A stretch of 61,656 nt of DNA from Candidatus Gastranaerophilales bacterium (GCA_944323265.1 CALURX010000007.1:1-61656); one strand, 5' to 3'; positions 9,561-19,080 are shown, counted from the stretch's first letter. A program made the numbers and translations. Notes: generated by a model from the sequence alone, not told the origin.

Positions 9561-10955
9561 TTATGGTTTGAGTTTACTTAGATCAAGAACCAACGGTTTT
9601 TCTTCAGGAGACATTTTATATAATTTTGACGCAAAACTTTGGATATACCCTCTATGAAGTCCTATCTTACTGAAAGTTCCGTCGTTATAAAGTTCTATCA
9701 TTCTGTCAACATATTTTTGAGAGTTTTCATAAGTTTCAGGGTGTTTTTTTAATTGTTCTTCAAAACTTCTATGTCCTCTTTCTCCGTTGCTGTCTACAGA
9801 TGCCAGGGCATAGTTGGCAAGAACATCTTCTCCGCCTCTTTTGGCTGGAGTGAGATGCTCGATACTGCCCATAGAGCCGTATATTAATTCAAACCCGATT
9901 TTTTCAGAAGAATAACCTGCGGCTTTTACTATGAATGCTGATAAGTTTTCTTTTGATGTCGGCAGTTTTAGGGCCGTCTGTATCATTCTGTGCTGGAGCT
10001 TGGTATCATCCAGCTTATTTAGAATCTTTTTTAAATCATGGATGAAAGATTTACGGTTAAAAGTGTAAATCTGCGGAATTTTGTATATTCTGAAACGAGT
10101 TTGAACAAACAAATCATTTAATTCTTTGTCATCACATAGAGGAGATGTCATCAAAACTCTATCCATTTGCCTTAGGACTTCTGCTTGTTTTTGGCGGTAT
10201 TTTTGGATGAAACGTGATTTATTTTTTGATTTTATTTTATTTTTTGCTACAGCTTTCTCATACGTTTCTTCTTCTGATAAAACAGAAAAATTCCCGGACA
10301 GTTGAATAAGTTTCCGGATTGTAGACTGTTCTGCAAATATTCCGCGGCGGTTTATACCCTCTGCTGCGCGGTGAAGTTTGTATTGAAATTCTTTTGCGCT
10401 GAAATCTACAACAACAGGCATGTTGCTTAATTTTTTCTGGGTATATTCCATAAATGCGTCAAATTCTTGACGTAAATCTTCCGGCATTTCTTTGGATTGT
10501 TCTGTAAGTTTATCAAAAATGGGCTGTTGAGCTGTACGTAGTTTAAGCTGGTGTTCTGCTGCCAGCTCATGTAAAACTTCTTCCAAGTTTTTTTTAGGGC
10601 TTGTTTTTGCAGCTGTTTGCAGAATGTTGAGGATAGATCTATTGACAGGATTGAGGCATTCTTCAAACGGCATAAGTGTTTTGACGATGTTTCTCAGAGA
10701 ACTGGAAAATACTTTACGTTTTAAAAAATATTGAATATCTTCTGGAGCAATCATTATACGCCCTGTATACATATCCGGAATTCTGTATGGGAGCAGCCTT
10801 TTTAGCAGCTCACCGTTTGGCACTCCGCCGGTGAATGAAACTGTATCGCACTTTAAAGCCGGTCTCAAGACTATGCCTTGAGAATAATCATTATGATTAT
10901 TGACCGCTGATACAGGGCGGTAAAAATTATTCAAACTAATTGGTGTTATTCTCAC
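9561..10955 (-). CDS. Uncharacterised protein with C-terminal HNH-nuclease-like motif
   Basis: The 464-residue protein starts with GTG. No known family is recognised over the first 350 residues, which are mostly helical and charged. Residues about 362-394 read SIEHLTPAKRGGED, NYALAS and N.ERG, the spacing of an HNH/GIY-free beta-beta-alpha metal nuclease motif (His367, Asn381, Asn390). The N-terminus, with ITPISLNNF and DTVSFTGG, looks like a short conserved leader segment rather than a signal peptide. It is the only gene between the secF terminator and dnaK. It may be a nuclease, or a structural protein with a chance motif; no partner or immunity gene is adjacent. Confidence 0.5.
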   Translation of the reverse strand: MRITPISLNNFYRPVSAVNNHNDYSQGIVLRPALKCDTVSFTGGVPNGELLKRLLPYRIPDMYTGRIMIAPEDIQYFLKRKVFSSSLRNIVKTLMPFEECLNPVNRSILNILQTAAKTSPKKNLEEVLHELAAEHQLKLRTAQQPIFDKLTEQSKEMPEDLRQEFDAFMEYTQKKLSNMPVVVDFSAKEFQYKLHRAAEGINRRGIFAEQSTIRKLIQLSGNFSVLSEEETYEKAVAKNKIKSKNKSRFIQKYRQKQAEVLRQMDRVLMTSPLCDDKELNDLFVQTRFRIYKIPQIYTFNRKSFIHDLKKILNKLDDTKLQHRMIQTALKLPTSKENLSAFIVKAAGYSSEKIGFELIYGSMGSIEHLTPAKRGGEDVLANYALASVDSNGERGHRSFEEQLKKHPETYENSQKYVDRMIELYNDGTFSKIGLHRGYIQSFASKLYKMSPEEKPLVLDLSKLKP

Positions 10956-11011
10956 AATAATACAATAACGCTAATAAAAAATTTTTTGCCTAATTGTAAC
11001 TAAAGTGTTAC

Positions 11012-11042
11012 AAAAAGAGCGGAAAAATTTTCCGCTCTTTTT
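11012..11042 (-). terminator. Terminator downstream of secF
   Basis: A 14-bp perfect stem (AAAAGAGCGGAAAA / TTTTCCGCTCTTTT) has T tracts on both strands. It lies 8 bp past the secF stop and separates secDF from the HNH-motif gene. Confidence 0.9.
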
Positions 11043-11049
11043 AATATCT

Positions 11050-12012
11050 TTAAGCTGCTGCCGCAGTTTTTGTCGATTTTTTCTTGTCTTCCCATATATC
11101 AACTAGCACTGAACAGAAGAATATACTTGAATAAGTACCGATTGCGATACCCAAAATCATTGCAAGTACAAAGTCCTTTGTCGTTACACCGCCAAAGAAG
11201 TATAATGCTGTTAATGTAATCAATGTTGTCAAAGACGTGTTGATACTTCTTGCAAGTGTCTGCTGGATACTTGAATTCATTATTTCGCTGAAAGTCATTT
11301 TCTTTGAATAATACTTCAAGTTTTCACGCACCCTGTCAAATACAACGATAGTATCATGTACAGAGAAGCCTATTACGGTCAGAAGTGCCGTTACGAATAA
11401 ACCGTCAATTTGTACGTCATACAGAAGTCCGAATATTGAAAACATACCGATTACAAAAAGCGCGTCATGCAGAAGCCCGAGTATCGCAGCAAGCGCATAA
11501 TCAAACTGGAATCTGAACGTCAGATAAGCAATAATTCCCAGAAGTGCCAGAGACAAAGCAATTAAAGAGTTTTTAAATAACTCTGACCCCATTGTCGGCC
11601 CTACGGATGATACCTGAACAAGCTCCGGTGATTGGAATTCCTGACCTACAATGTTTGTAATATTATTCTGGTCTGCAGAACCTTCGTCAATAAACTTTGT
11701 TCTGATAGAAAGGATTGCTTTCAAATCAGTGCTTTCCTGTGAATTAACATTGATAATCTGCAGGTAAGGATTTTCTATTCCGCCCTGCTCAAGTTTTGCT
11801 CTTACATCCGCAAGTTTATCGTTAGTGATAGATTCTTTCAAACCATATTGCAAAGTCGTTCCGCCTGTATAGTCAATGCCGACTTTCAGCGGAGTATGCG
11901 TAGGATAAGTTACTGTTGAATAAATCATTGCAACTATACCCGGCAAAAGCAGAATTGCCGAAAGTAAGAGAAATAAAAATCTGTATTTTACTATGTCTAA
12001 TTTAAATTTCAT
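11050..12012 (-). CDS. secF: Protein translocase subunit SecF
   Basis: The 320-residue protein has a first membrane helix (about 13-33), a periplasmic domain with VGIDYTGGT, and five further helices. GFSVHDTIVVFDRVRENLK is the SecF-specific motif in the helix 4-5 region, and MGSELFKNSLIALSLALLGI begins the membrane core. It works with SecD to pull proteins into the periplasm using the proton motive force. It lies 51 bp downstream of secD with an AAGGGAAA ribosome site, and its transcript is closed by a strong terminator. Confidence 0.97.
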   Translation of the reverse strand: MKFKLDIVKYRFLFLLLSAILLLPGIVAMIYSTVTYPTHTPLKVGIDYTGGTTLQYGLKESITNDKLADVRAKLEQGGIENPYLQIINVNSQESTDLKAILSIRTKFIDEGSADQNNITNIVGQEFQSPELVQVSSVGPTMGSELFKNSLIALSLALLGIIAYLTFRFQFDYALAAILGLLHDALFVIGMFSIFGLLYDVQIDGLFVTALLTVIGFSVHDTIVVFDRVRENLKYYSKKMTFSEIMNSSIQQTLARSINTSLTTLITLTALYFFGGVTTKDFVLAMILGIAIGTYSSIFFCSVLVDIWEDKKKSTKTAAAA

Positions 12013-12034
12013 TATCGTTTCCCTTTTTAATTTT

Positions 12035-12057
12035 AGTGACTGGTGAATAGTGAATAG
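12035..12057. repeat. Short heptad AGTGAAT-type repeat between secD and secF
   Basis: The sequence reads AGTGACT-GGTGAAT-AGTGAAT-AG, three heptads of the family also seen at 9421, 19081 and 40727. Confidence 0.65.
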
Positions 12058-12063
12058 AAAATT

Positions 12064-13365
12064 TTAATCCAGTATTCCGAATTTGGCCTTCTCTCGAGAA
12101 GTTTCAACAGATTGGAATCCTTCATTGATTTCACTTTTCTTCAAACCGAACCATTCCGGATGAACAAGTTTACCTGTACCAAAGATTAAGTGCATAAAGT
12201 TTCTTGTAATAGTAATTGCACTAAACATAGAAACGATTACACCGACTGCAAGCGTCAGAGCAAAACCTTTAACGACGCTTGTTCCGCAGCAGTATAAGAT
12301 TGCACAGGTAATAATTGTTGTCATGTTTGAATCGAAAATACTTGTAAAGGCTCTGTCAAAACCTGAATTAATCGCCGTAAACAATGTACGTCCTGCTTTC
12401 AATTCTTCTTTTGTTCTTTCAAAAATCAAGATATTCGCATCAACCGCCATACCGATACTCAGGATAAAACCTGCAATACCCGCAAGTGTTAATGTAATCG
12501 GAATTGCTTTAAACAGTGCGAACAAGAAAATACCGTATATAATCAACGCAACGTCTGCGATTAAACCCGGAGCCCTGTAGTATAAAGCCATAAACAGCAT
12601 AACAAAACCTAAACCTACAGCACCTGCAACTTTTGATTTTGCAATACTGTCAGCACCTAAAGTCGGGCCTACAGTGTTTTCTTCAACGATTTTTGCAGGA
12701 ACCGGAAGTGCGCCGGCGTTTAGAAGGTCAACCATTTTCTTTGCTTCTTCATAAGCAAAACCGCTGTCTCCGCCAGAAATTTGGGCTCTTCCGCCGGTGA
12801 TTGCTTCTCTGATAACAGGAGCTGACTGAAGTTCGCCGTTAAAGAAGATTGCCATTGGCTGGCCTACAAGCTGTTTTGTTAAATCAGCAAATTTCTTTGT
12901 ACCTGCACCGTTGAATTCCAAATCTACAACCCATTGGCCGTTTTGTGAATTTGTACTCAAATTGGCTCTGGTCAAATCTTTACCTGTCAAGTCTGTTGCT
13001 TCCCATTCAGGCATTCCGTCTTTCATTACAGGCTTTCTGAAATCAAGCTCGGCTGTTTCACCAAGATAAGCCTTTGCTTGCTCTAAATCTGAAACGTCCG
13101 GGATTTCAACAATAAGTCTCTTGTCTCCGGATCTTTGAACTACAGTTTCTGCAACACCGAGTTTATTAACCCTGTTTTCTATTGCAAACTGCAGGCTTGA
13201 CATCATATCAGGTGTTACCTGAGCGTTAGTAGGATTAGCTTCCAGTACGAGACGCGAGCCGCCTACCAAATCCAAACCGAGCTTTGTCGGCTTGGTAAAA
13301 ATTACCACTGTTGCGGTGATAACAAGTGTAATTATCACCCAAAACAGTATTAACTTGTTTTTCAT
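12064..13365 (-). CDS. secD: Protein translocase subunit SecD
   Basis: The 433-residue protein has one N-terminal helix, a periplasmic P1 region (starting LGLDLVGGSRLVLEA) shorter than that of E. coli SecD, and five C-terminal helices. SIGMAVDANILIFERTKEEL is the helix 4-5 motif equivalent to that of SecF. It forms the membrane SecDF complex that aids Sec-dependent export. It is followed by secF and preceded 70 bp upstream by dapA. The start has AAGGAG nine bases upstream. Confidence 0.97.
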   Translation of the reverse strand: MKNKLILFWVIITLVITATVVIFTKPTKLGLDLVGGSRLVLEANPTNAQVTPDMMSSLQFAIENRVNKLGVAETVVQRSGDKRLIVEIPDVSDLEQAKAYLGETAELDFRKPVMKDGMPEWEATDLTGKDLTRANLSTNSQNGQWVVDLEFNGAGTKKFADLTKQLVGQPMAIFFNGELQSAPVIREAITGGRAQISGGDSGFAYEEAKKMVDLLNAGALPVPAKIVEENTVGPTLGADSIAKSKVAGAVGLGFVMLFMALYYRAPGLIADVALIIYGIFLFALFKAIPITLTLAGIAGFILSIGMAVDANILIFERTKEELKAGRTLFTAINSGFDRAFTSIFDSNMTTIITCAILYCCGTSVVKGFALTLAVGVIVSMFSAITITRNFMHLIFGTGKLVHPEWFGLKKSEINEGFQSVETSREKAKFGILD

Positions 13366-13435
13366 TTATATGTACTCCTTATACCCTTTTTTATAATAAT
13401 ATCCCAAATATGAAAATAAATCTTACCTCATCGGG

Positions 13436-14314
13436 CTAAATTGAATCAAGAGTGAAAATCAATTCAGTCTTTTCCGTTTTTGTAAGTTCAACGAGCGGAC
13501 GTCTTACATAGTCCTCTATCAAACCTTTGTATGCAAGAGCTGCTTTTACCGGCACAGGGTTCGGTGCCATAAATAATTTCTTAAATATCGGATAAAGCTT
13601 TTGGTGCATATTCTTGGCTGTCATAACATCGCCTGTCTTGAAGTTTCTAATCATAGACTTGATTTCTTTTCCAAAAAGATGAGATGCAACAGAGATTACG
13701 CCATGTGCGCCCAAAGAAAGCATTGGAAGCGTAAGGCTGTCATCACCTGAATATACTGCAAAATCTTGAGGGCAGCTCATTTTCAAGTCTGTTATCATAT
13801 CCATATCGCCAAAACTTTGTTTTACGGCAACAATGTTTTGATATTTTCTTGCAAGTGTTTTAACTGTTTCAACAGACATATTAACGCCTGTTCTTGAAGG
13901 AATGTTATACAAGATTATCGGAAGTTCAACGGCCTCTGCTACTGCTGAAAAGTGTTCTATAAGACCGCTTTGAGAAGGTTTATTGTAATAAGGAACTACG
14001 GTTAATATTGCATCAGCTCCTTCTTTTTCAGCCTTTTTAGCCATCATAACTGCTGTTTCGGTTGAATTTGAGCCGGTTCCCATTATAAGTTTACCTTTAT
14101 TCGCAATAGCGCGTCTTGCACTGCATAAAATCTCGATTTCTTCTTCATGAGTTAATGTCGGAGATTCGCCGGTTGTTCCGGTAACCAAAACGGCATCAGA
14201 ACCGGTGTTTACAAGCTGATATGCCAGCATCTCGACCTTTTCATAATCAACTTCACGTTTTTCGTTCATTGGTGTAACCATTGCTGTTATTACTTCACCG
14301 GCATCATATCTCAT
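13436..14314 (-). CDS. dapA: 4-hydroxy-tetrahydrodipicolinate synthase
   Basis: The 292-residue protein is a full-length DHDPS TIM barrel. TGTTGESPTLTHEE is the signature region, VVPYYNKPSQSG carries the catalytic Tyr, YNIPSRTG follows, and IVAVKQSFGD contains the Schiff-base lysine. It condenses pyruvate with aspartate semialdehyde to start lysine and meso-diaminopimelate synthesis, needed for peptidoglycan. An AGGAG site precedes the ATG. It lies between the pan/yvcK group and secDF on the same strand, with 40-70 bp gaps. Confidence 0.96.
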   Translation of the reverse strand: MRYDAGEVITAMVTPMNEKREVDYEKVEMLAYQLVNTGSDAVLVTGTTGESPTLTHEEEIEILCSARRAIANKGKLIMGTGSNSTETAVMMAKKAEKEGADAILTVVPYYNKPSQSGLIEHFSAVAEAVELPIILYNIPSRTGVNMSVETVKTLARKYQNIVAVKQSFGDMDMITDLKMSCPQDFAVYSGDDSLTLPMLSLGAHGVISVASHLFGKEIKSMIRNFKTGDVMTAKNMHQKLYPIFKKLFMAPNPVPVKAALAYKGLIEDYVRRPLVELTKTEKTELIFTLDSI

Positions 14315-14354
14315 ATACTATTCACTCCTTCTCTATTTTAACTTCTTTATTATA

Positions 14355-15224
14355 CTACAGATTTTCTTTAAACTCATGTACTTCCATTGTTCCGCCGTCA
14401 CCGCTCTGGAAAAGACCTATTTGTACAGTATTGTAAGTCTTAAAATCGTTGTATCCATACCTGTAAGCGGTATCCGAGCCCATATATATTTTCCCTGTGT
14501 ATTTTAACTTGACCAATCTTTCCAGAAGCTCTTTGTCTTTTATCGGGTTTCCTGTTGATATTTGAACGCAGATTGCATAATCAATCGGAGCTTTGGAATG
14601 TATTACTCTAAACATAACATCCAAAACTTTGTCAACTTTTTCAAAATCATTAAAACTGTATAAAAATCCATCTTGAAATTTTGATGGAGTAGTGTTCGTT
14701 TTCTCCATTATAAATTTATTCATAATAACATTTTGTTCTTCAAGATTTACTTTTGTCTGGTTATATGGATTTTTAGGTTTTTCATATGTATTAACGGCAA
14801 CAAGATATTTGGTGAGACTTTTTTGCGAGCGTTTCATTTCATTTTCAAGATTTTTGTTAAAAACGGCTTCTTCGGCCTTTTTACATAAAAACCGTCCGCT
14901 TCTATAGAGCCCTTCAACAACATTCGTGCCTACTGTCAAAAGTTCCATCAAGATTCCAAATAGAAGTAATAAAACAATGGCGCTTATATATTTAAACTCA
15001 AATTTTACTCCGAATATATCAAATGAAACAGAGTAAATCGAATTTGCAACTTTCAAGAGTTCTTTTAGGAACGGTTTAATAAAATTTAACCAGGCCCAAT
15101 CTCCTCCTGTAAGGTTTTGCACCCAGTAAAAAAGGAGCATTAAAATACAGAACACTGCAACTATTTTGAGAAAATAGAATACATTTCTTACGAATTTAAA
15201 AAAGCCCAAAATAAATTCATTCAT
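14355..15224 (-). CDS. Uncharacterised membrane protein
   Basis: The 289 residues are not recognised as a named family. Three hydrophobic segments are likely: about 18-36, a weaker one about 45-70, and 78-97 (AIVLLLLFGILMELLTVG). A cytosolic domain of roughly 190 residues follows with a coiled, charged stretch (about 110-150) and a mixed alpha/beta end (IDYAICVQISTGNP, KIYMGSDTAYRYGYNDF). The start overlaps the panC stop region directly (stop and start abut), so it is co-transcribed with panB and panC, but nothing in it suggests a role in pantothenate synthesis. Confidence 0.55.
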   Translation of the reverse strand: MNEFILGFFKFVRNVFYFLKIVAVFCILMLLFYWVQNLTGGDWAWLNFIKPFLKELLKVANSIYSVSFDIFGVKFEFKYISAIVLLLLFGILMELLTVGTNVVEGLYRSGRFLCKKAEEAVFNKNLENEMKRSQKSLTKYLVAVNTYEKPKNPYNQTKVNLEEQNVIMNKFIMEKTNTTPSKFQDGFLYSFNDFEKVDKVLDVMFRVIHSKAPIDYAICVQISTGNPIKDKELLERLVKLKYTGKIYMGSDTAYRYGYNDFKTYNTVQIGLFQSGDGGTMEVHEFKENL

Positions 15225-16085
15225 CTATGATCCCTCCCCTAAATATATATTATCGATAAGTCTAACCCCTTCTACTCTGCAAGCGATAAGGACAATAGAA
15301 TCCTTATCGGCTTTGCTTTTTTCTTCAAGAGTGTTTCTGTCAAGAATCTCTAAATATTCCATATCATGTTTATCTGTCAAAAAGCCGTAAGCAGTTTCTT
15401 TAAGCGCCGCGACATCGGTAATTCCTTTGTTATAGCAAGCTTTAATATTATTAAGAATCCTGCTTAACACAAGCGCTTCTTTTTTACCTTCTTCTGACAG
15501 ATACTTGTTTCTTGAACTCAACGCAAGTCCTGATTCTTCTCTCACAATAGGACATTGAACAATCTTAACCGGAACATTCAAGTCTCTAACCATTTTCTTT
15601 ATAATAATCACCTGCTGCGCATCTTTCTGACCGAAAAAGCCCAAATCCGGCTGAACAATATTGAACAATTTCAGAACAACCGTACAAACTCCGTCGAAAT
15701 GTCCGACCCTTGTCTTTCCGCAAAGCTTGTTGACGTAGAAAAACGGAGGGCAAACATAAGTCAGCGTATCATTTGATAATTTACCGTTCCCCTCAGGATA
15801 CATACAGCTTGGTGAAGGTGCAAAAACCAAGTCAACGCCCTCTTTTGTGCATAATTCATAATCCTTATCAAGTGTCCTCGGGTATTTGTCATAATCTTCA
15901 GCAGGCCCGAATTGAATAGGGTTTACAAATACCGAAACCACTACTTTATCGCAAACCTCTTTTGCTTTTTTTATCAAGCTTAAGTGTCCTTCATGCAAAG
16001 CTCCCATTGTTGGTACAAGCCCAACCTTAAGCCCTTTCCACTCTTGTCTTTTTTCTCTCACTTCTTCTATTGTATGTGCTAGCAT
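15225..16085 (-). CDS. panC: Pantothenate synthetase
   Basis: The 286-residue protein has the full set of PanC motifs: LVPTMGALHEGHLSLI with the HxGH nucleotide-binding signature, VFVNPIQFGPAEDYDKYPR, FGQKDAQQV and LALSSRNKYLS with the KMSKS-like loop. It condenses pantoate and beta-alanine using ATP. It overlaps panB by 7 bp, so the two consecutive steps of vitamin B5 synthesis are coupled. coaBC at 44481 provides a later step to CoA, and the ACPs at the left end depend on the resulting phosphopantetheine. Confidence 0.97.
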   Translation of the reverse strand: MLAHTIEEVREKRQEWKGLKVGLVPTMGALHEGHLSLIKKAKEVCDKVVVSVFVNPIQFGPAEDYDKYPRTLDKDYELCTKEGVDLVFAPSPSCMYPEGNGKLSNDTLTYVCPPFFYVNKLCGKTRVGHFDGVCTVVLKLFNIVQPDLGFFGQKDAQQVIIIKKMVRDLNVPVKIVQCPIVREESGLALSSRNKYLSEEGKKEALVLSRILNNIKACYNKGITDVAALKETAYGFLTDKHDMEYLEILDRNTLEEKSKADKDSIVLIACRVEGVRLIDNIYLGEGS

Positions 16086-16903
16086 AATTTTTCTTTTTCC
16101 TCTGTCTCCAATTCAAACGATTCATTATCCGAAGGGAATAAACCCTGTTTTACATCGTTTTTATATTCACTTACACCTTTAAGAACAATATCATGCAGGT
16201 TTGCATATTTTTTCACAAACTTTGGCGTAAAATCAGTATACTTGCCTAAAATATCATCGGATACGACAATTTGTCCCGAGCATCCTGCACCTGCACCGAT
16301 TCCGATTGTCGGAATATTAAGGTTTTGGGTTATGTACTCGGCGCTTTCTTTGGGCATAAGCTCAAGCACAATTGCAAAACACCCTGCTGCTTCAAGCTTT
16401 TGCGCGCTTGAAAGAATTTCTTCCGTCATCTCAGCAGTCTTACCTTGAATTTTATGACCGCCGATTGTATTCATAAGCTGCGGCGTAAAGCCAAGATGCC
16501 CGAGAACAGGAATCCCTGATTCAATACATCTTTGAATAAGGGTTAAGATGTACTTGTTGCATCCTTCAAGCTTAATTGCCGCAGCACCTGCTTTAATCAT
16601 CTTTGAAGCATTCTCTAAACCCTGCTCAACGTTTATGTTATAGCTCATAAACGGCATATCAGCTATAATAAATGAATTTTTTGCACCCTTTGAAACTGCT
16701 TTGACAAAAACCTGCATCTCGTCAGGCGTAATAATATAAGTATCTCTATATCCCAGGGCCACCATAGCAAGAGAATCCCCTACAAGGATTCCGTCAATTC
16801 CGGCCTCTTCCAATACCTGAGCCGTAGAGTAGTCATACGCCGTGAGCATAACTATTTTTTCGTTGTTGTCTTTTAGTTTCTGAAAAGAATGCACTGTTTT
16901 CAT
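16079..16903 (-). CDS. panB: 3-methyl-2-oxobutanoate hydroxymethyltransferase
   Basis: The 274-residue TIM-barrel protein has KIVMLTAYDYSTAQVLEEAG, LVGDSLAMVALGY with the metal-binding Asp, IADMPFMSY, and VLGHLGFTPQ. These match PanB throughout at normal length. It makes ketopantoate from 2-oxoisovalerate and methylenetetrahydrofolate. The start overlaps the yvcK stop by 4 bp (ATGA) and its stop overlaps panC. No panE or panD is seen in the window. Confidence 0.97.
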   Translation of the reverse strand: MKTVHSFQKLKDNNEKIVMLTAYDYSTAQVLEEAGIDGILVGDSLAMVALGYRDTYIITPDEMQVFVKAVSKGAKNSFIIADMPFMSYNINVEQGLENASKMIKAGAAAIKLEGCNKYILTLIQRCIESGIPVLGHLGFTPQLMNTIGGHKIQGKTAEMTEEILSSAQKLEAAGCFAIVLELMPKESAEYITQNLNIPTIGIGAGAGCSGQIVVSDDILGKYTDFTPKFVKKYANLHDIVLKGVSEYKNDVKQGLFPSDNESFELETEEKEKLC

Positions 16904-18210
16904 CTTTTTGATTTCCTTCTATACCAGTAATATACTGCCCTTGCAACTCTGTGAGAGCTGTGTCTTACAAGGCCTTCTTTATTTTCCTGAATAAGTTTTT
17001 GAGAAACAACTTCTATTCCAATTGGCGCAATATTTTCCATATCTAATCTGACAGGTATTGAACCGCTCTTTGCATAGCCTTCTGAAATATTTTCTGGCAG
17101 ACTGTCATTAACCAGAACAGCATCTATAATTTTCTTGCCTTTTGCGTGAGTAATCAGAGCATTAACGTGGCTTGCAACCGAATAGTTATCAGTTTCGCCA
17201 GGCTGAGTCATTATGTTGCACACATAAATCTTCTTAGCGTGAGACTTCTCTATAGCTTCTACAATACCATTAACCAGAAGATTTGGTATTACACTTGTGT
17301 ACAAACTTCCCGGCCCTAAGATTATCAAATCTGCATCCTTGATTGCCGCAATTACCTCAGGAAGCGCATGGCATACCGAAGGCTCTGTGAACAGACGCTT
17401 AATTTTTCCGTGAACTTCAGGAATATTAGATTCGCCTTTCACAACTCTTCCGTCTTCAAAAACAGCTGCAAGCTTCATATCATCTAATGTTGCAGGGAGT
17501 ACAACCCCTCTGATATTCAAAACATTAGAGGATTCCTTAACCGCTCTTACCATATCGCCTGTAATTGAACAAAGTGCTGTTAAAAAGAGGTTCCCAAAAC
17601 TGTGCCCTTCAAGACCTTCGCCGTTTCTGAAACGATATTGAAACAGTTCCGTAATCAAATCCTCATCATCAGCAAGTGCTGCAATACAGTTTCTTATATC
17701 GCCAGGCGGAAGGACGCCCATTTCTTCTCTCAATCTTCCGGAGCTTCCGCCGTCATCGCCTACGGTTACAACCGCAGTGATATTATTTGTGTATTTTTTT
17801 ATCCCGCGAAGAAGCATTGAAAGCCCTGTTCCGCCGCCGATTGCAACGATTTTGGCTCCCTTGTTGAGTTTTCTTCTTCTGTATAATTTCTCTAATATGG
17901 AATTATTCCCTTTTTTAGAATCCATATCCATAATAGAAAGCGTTGTTTTCTGCCAGCCTTTGAAAAATATTACAGAACCTATAAGAATAAATATGGCTGC
18001 CAGAAGATTTGAAGGCAGCACAAGCGCGGCTTTTCTTATTAGTTCAAGCATAATATATATAGGTCTTACATTTGCAAGCACCATAAAACCGAGAACTATC
18101 ATTATTGACCCGAGGAAGATTAAAAAGAACCATCTTTTGACTTCAAGCCCCGGTATAAGCCAGCCTACATCCTTTGTAACCTTAACATTATCTTTTAAAT
18201 TAAAAGCCAT
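16900..18210 (-). CDS. yvcK: YvcK/CofD-like gluconeogenesis factor with membrane anchor
   Basis: The 436-residue protein has two N-terminal helices (about 28-48 and 65-85), then the CofD-like fold. KIVAIGGGTGLSMLLRGIKK, VTVGDDGGSSGRLRE, LPPGDIRNCIAALAD and LIILGPGSLYTSVIPNLL are the family motifs that bind UDP-sugar in YvcK. The cytosolic core is normal length; the membrane-anchored form is common in cyanobacteria. YvcK proteins link carbon supply with peptidoglycan synthesis and cell shape. The gene starts 3 bp after the pxpA-like gene and overlaps panB. Confidence 0.93.
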   Translation of the reverse strand: MAFNLKDNVKVTKDVGWLIPGLEVKRWFFLIFLGSIMIVLGFMVLANVRPIYIMLELIRKAALVLPSNLLAAIFILIGSVIFFKGWQKTTLSIMDMDSKKGNNSILEKLYRRRKLNKGAKIVAIGGGTGLSMLLRGIKKYTNNITAVVTVGDDGGSSGRLREEMGVLPPGDIRNCIAALADDEDLITELFQYRFRNGEGLEGHSFGNLFLTALCSITGDMVRAVKESSNVLNIRGVVLPATLDDMKLAAVFEDGRVVKGESNIPEVHGKIKRLFTEPSVCHALPEVIAAIKDADLIILGPGSLYTSVIPNLLVNGIVEAIEKSHAKKIYVCNIMTQPGETDNYSVASHVNALITHAKGKKIIDAVLVNDSLPENISEGYAKSGSIPVRLDMENIAPIGIEVVSQKLIQENKEGLVRHSSHRVARAVYYWYRRKSKR

Positions 18211-18213
18211 ATC

Positions 18214-19011
18214 CTAGTCCACCCATCCGGAAGTTTTTGCATTAATATAATTAACCGGAGCCGGAGTAATCAGGTTTCTTGCCTGCTGAACCAGCTCCAA
18301 AGAATTTTTGTACTTGTTGGAGAAATGAATTGTATTCACTTCAACAAAGCTCATTCCGCCTGCATTATTTCGGATTTGAGATGTGTGAAGCAAATGCTGT
18401 AATCTTTTTATCATCTCAAAATTGTTTGTATTATCCGGAATGGCGTAATCAATGGTTAAGTCAGGATTATAAGTCTTTTCTAAGCTTATTTCCTGAGCAG
18501 TCTGAATATTTACGTAATCTCCAACTTTTTGCGTAACCTCTCCCGCAGGAGCGTAATAAACAAGCCAGTCTGAGCATTTTTTTACGGCTTTTGCAATTGT
18601 TGAAGAGAAAATAAAATCCTCTCCTGCCATTTTATACATAGCACCGTGAGGTCTTACGTGTTCAATGCCCAATCCGTACGCTTTTGCAAAGGACATAATC
18701 GCGCCGACCTGATAAATTACCAGAGCTTCAAGCTCGTCTTCTTTGAGTTCAACCGGCCTGTAGCCAAAACCCTGAATATCATTGAATCCTATATGCGCAC
18801 CTATTGCAACGTTTTTTTCTTTTGCCTTAAGCATAGCTTCTTTAATAGTCATAGGGTCTCCGGCGTGGAACCCGCAAGAGATATTAACAGAGCTTACATA
18901 ATCCAAAAGCTCGTATTCAACATTATTTTTATAAATCCCGTAAGCCTGCGCTAAATCACAATTAAAATCAATATTCTTTATTGGTTTCTTCTCTAAAACT
19001 TCCTGCATCAT
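18214..19011 (-). CDS. pxpA: LamB/YcsF family protein (5-oxoprolinase subunit A-like)
   Basis: The 265-residue protein has the barrel motifs of PxpA/YcsF: VNISCGFHAGDPMTI, AIGAHIGFNDIQGFGYR and EHVRPHGAMYKMAG. PxpA with PxpB and PxpC hydrolyses 5-oxoproline to glutamate. The first motif, usually NxDLGE, reads NCDLAQ here, so two normally conserved residues differ. No pxpB or pxpC is next to it; it leads the yvcK-panB-panC group instead. A GGGAG site precedes the start. It is either a stand-alone variant or has a different substrate. Confidence 0.72.
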   Translation of the reverse strand: MMQEVLEKKPIKNIDFNCDLAQAYGIYKNNVEYELLDYVSSVNISCGFHAGDPMTIKEAMLKAKEKNVAIGAHIGFNDIQGFGYRPVELKEDELEALVIYQVGAIMSFAKAYGLGIEHVRPHGAMYKMAGEDFIFSSTIAKAVKKCSDWLVYYAPAGEVTQKVGDYVNIQTAQEISLEKTYNPDLTIDYAIPDNTNNFEMIKRLQHLLHTSQIRNNAGGMSFVEVNTIHFSNKYKNSLELVQQARNLITPAPVNYINAKTSGWVD

Positions 19012-19080
19012 ATTCTCCCTGCTATCATACAGTAATTATACAACTAAAAGATAAACCGACAAGAGAAAATTTTTTATTTT

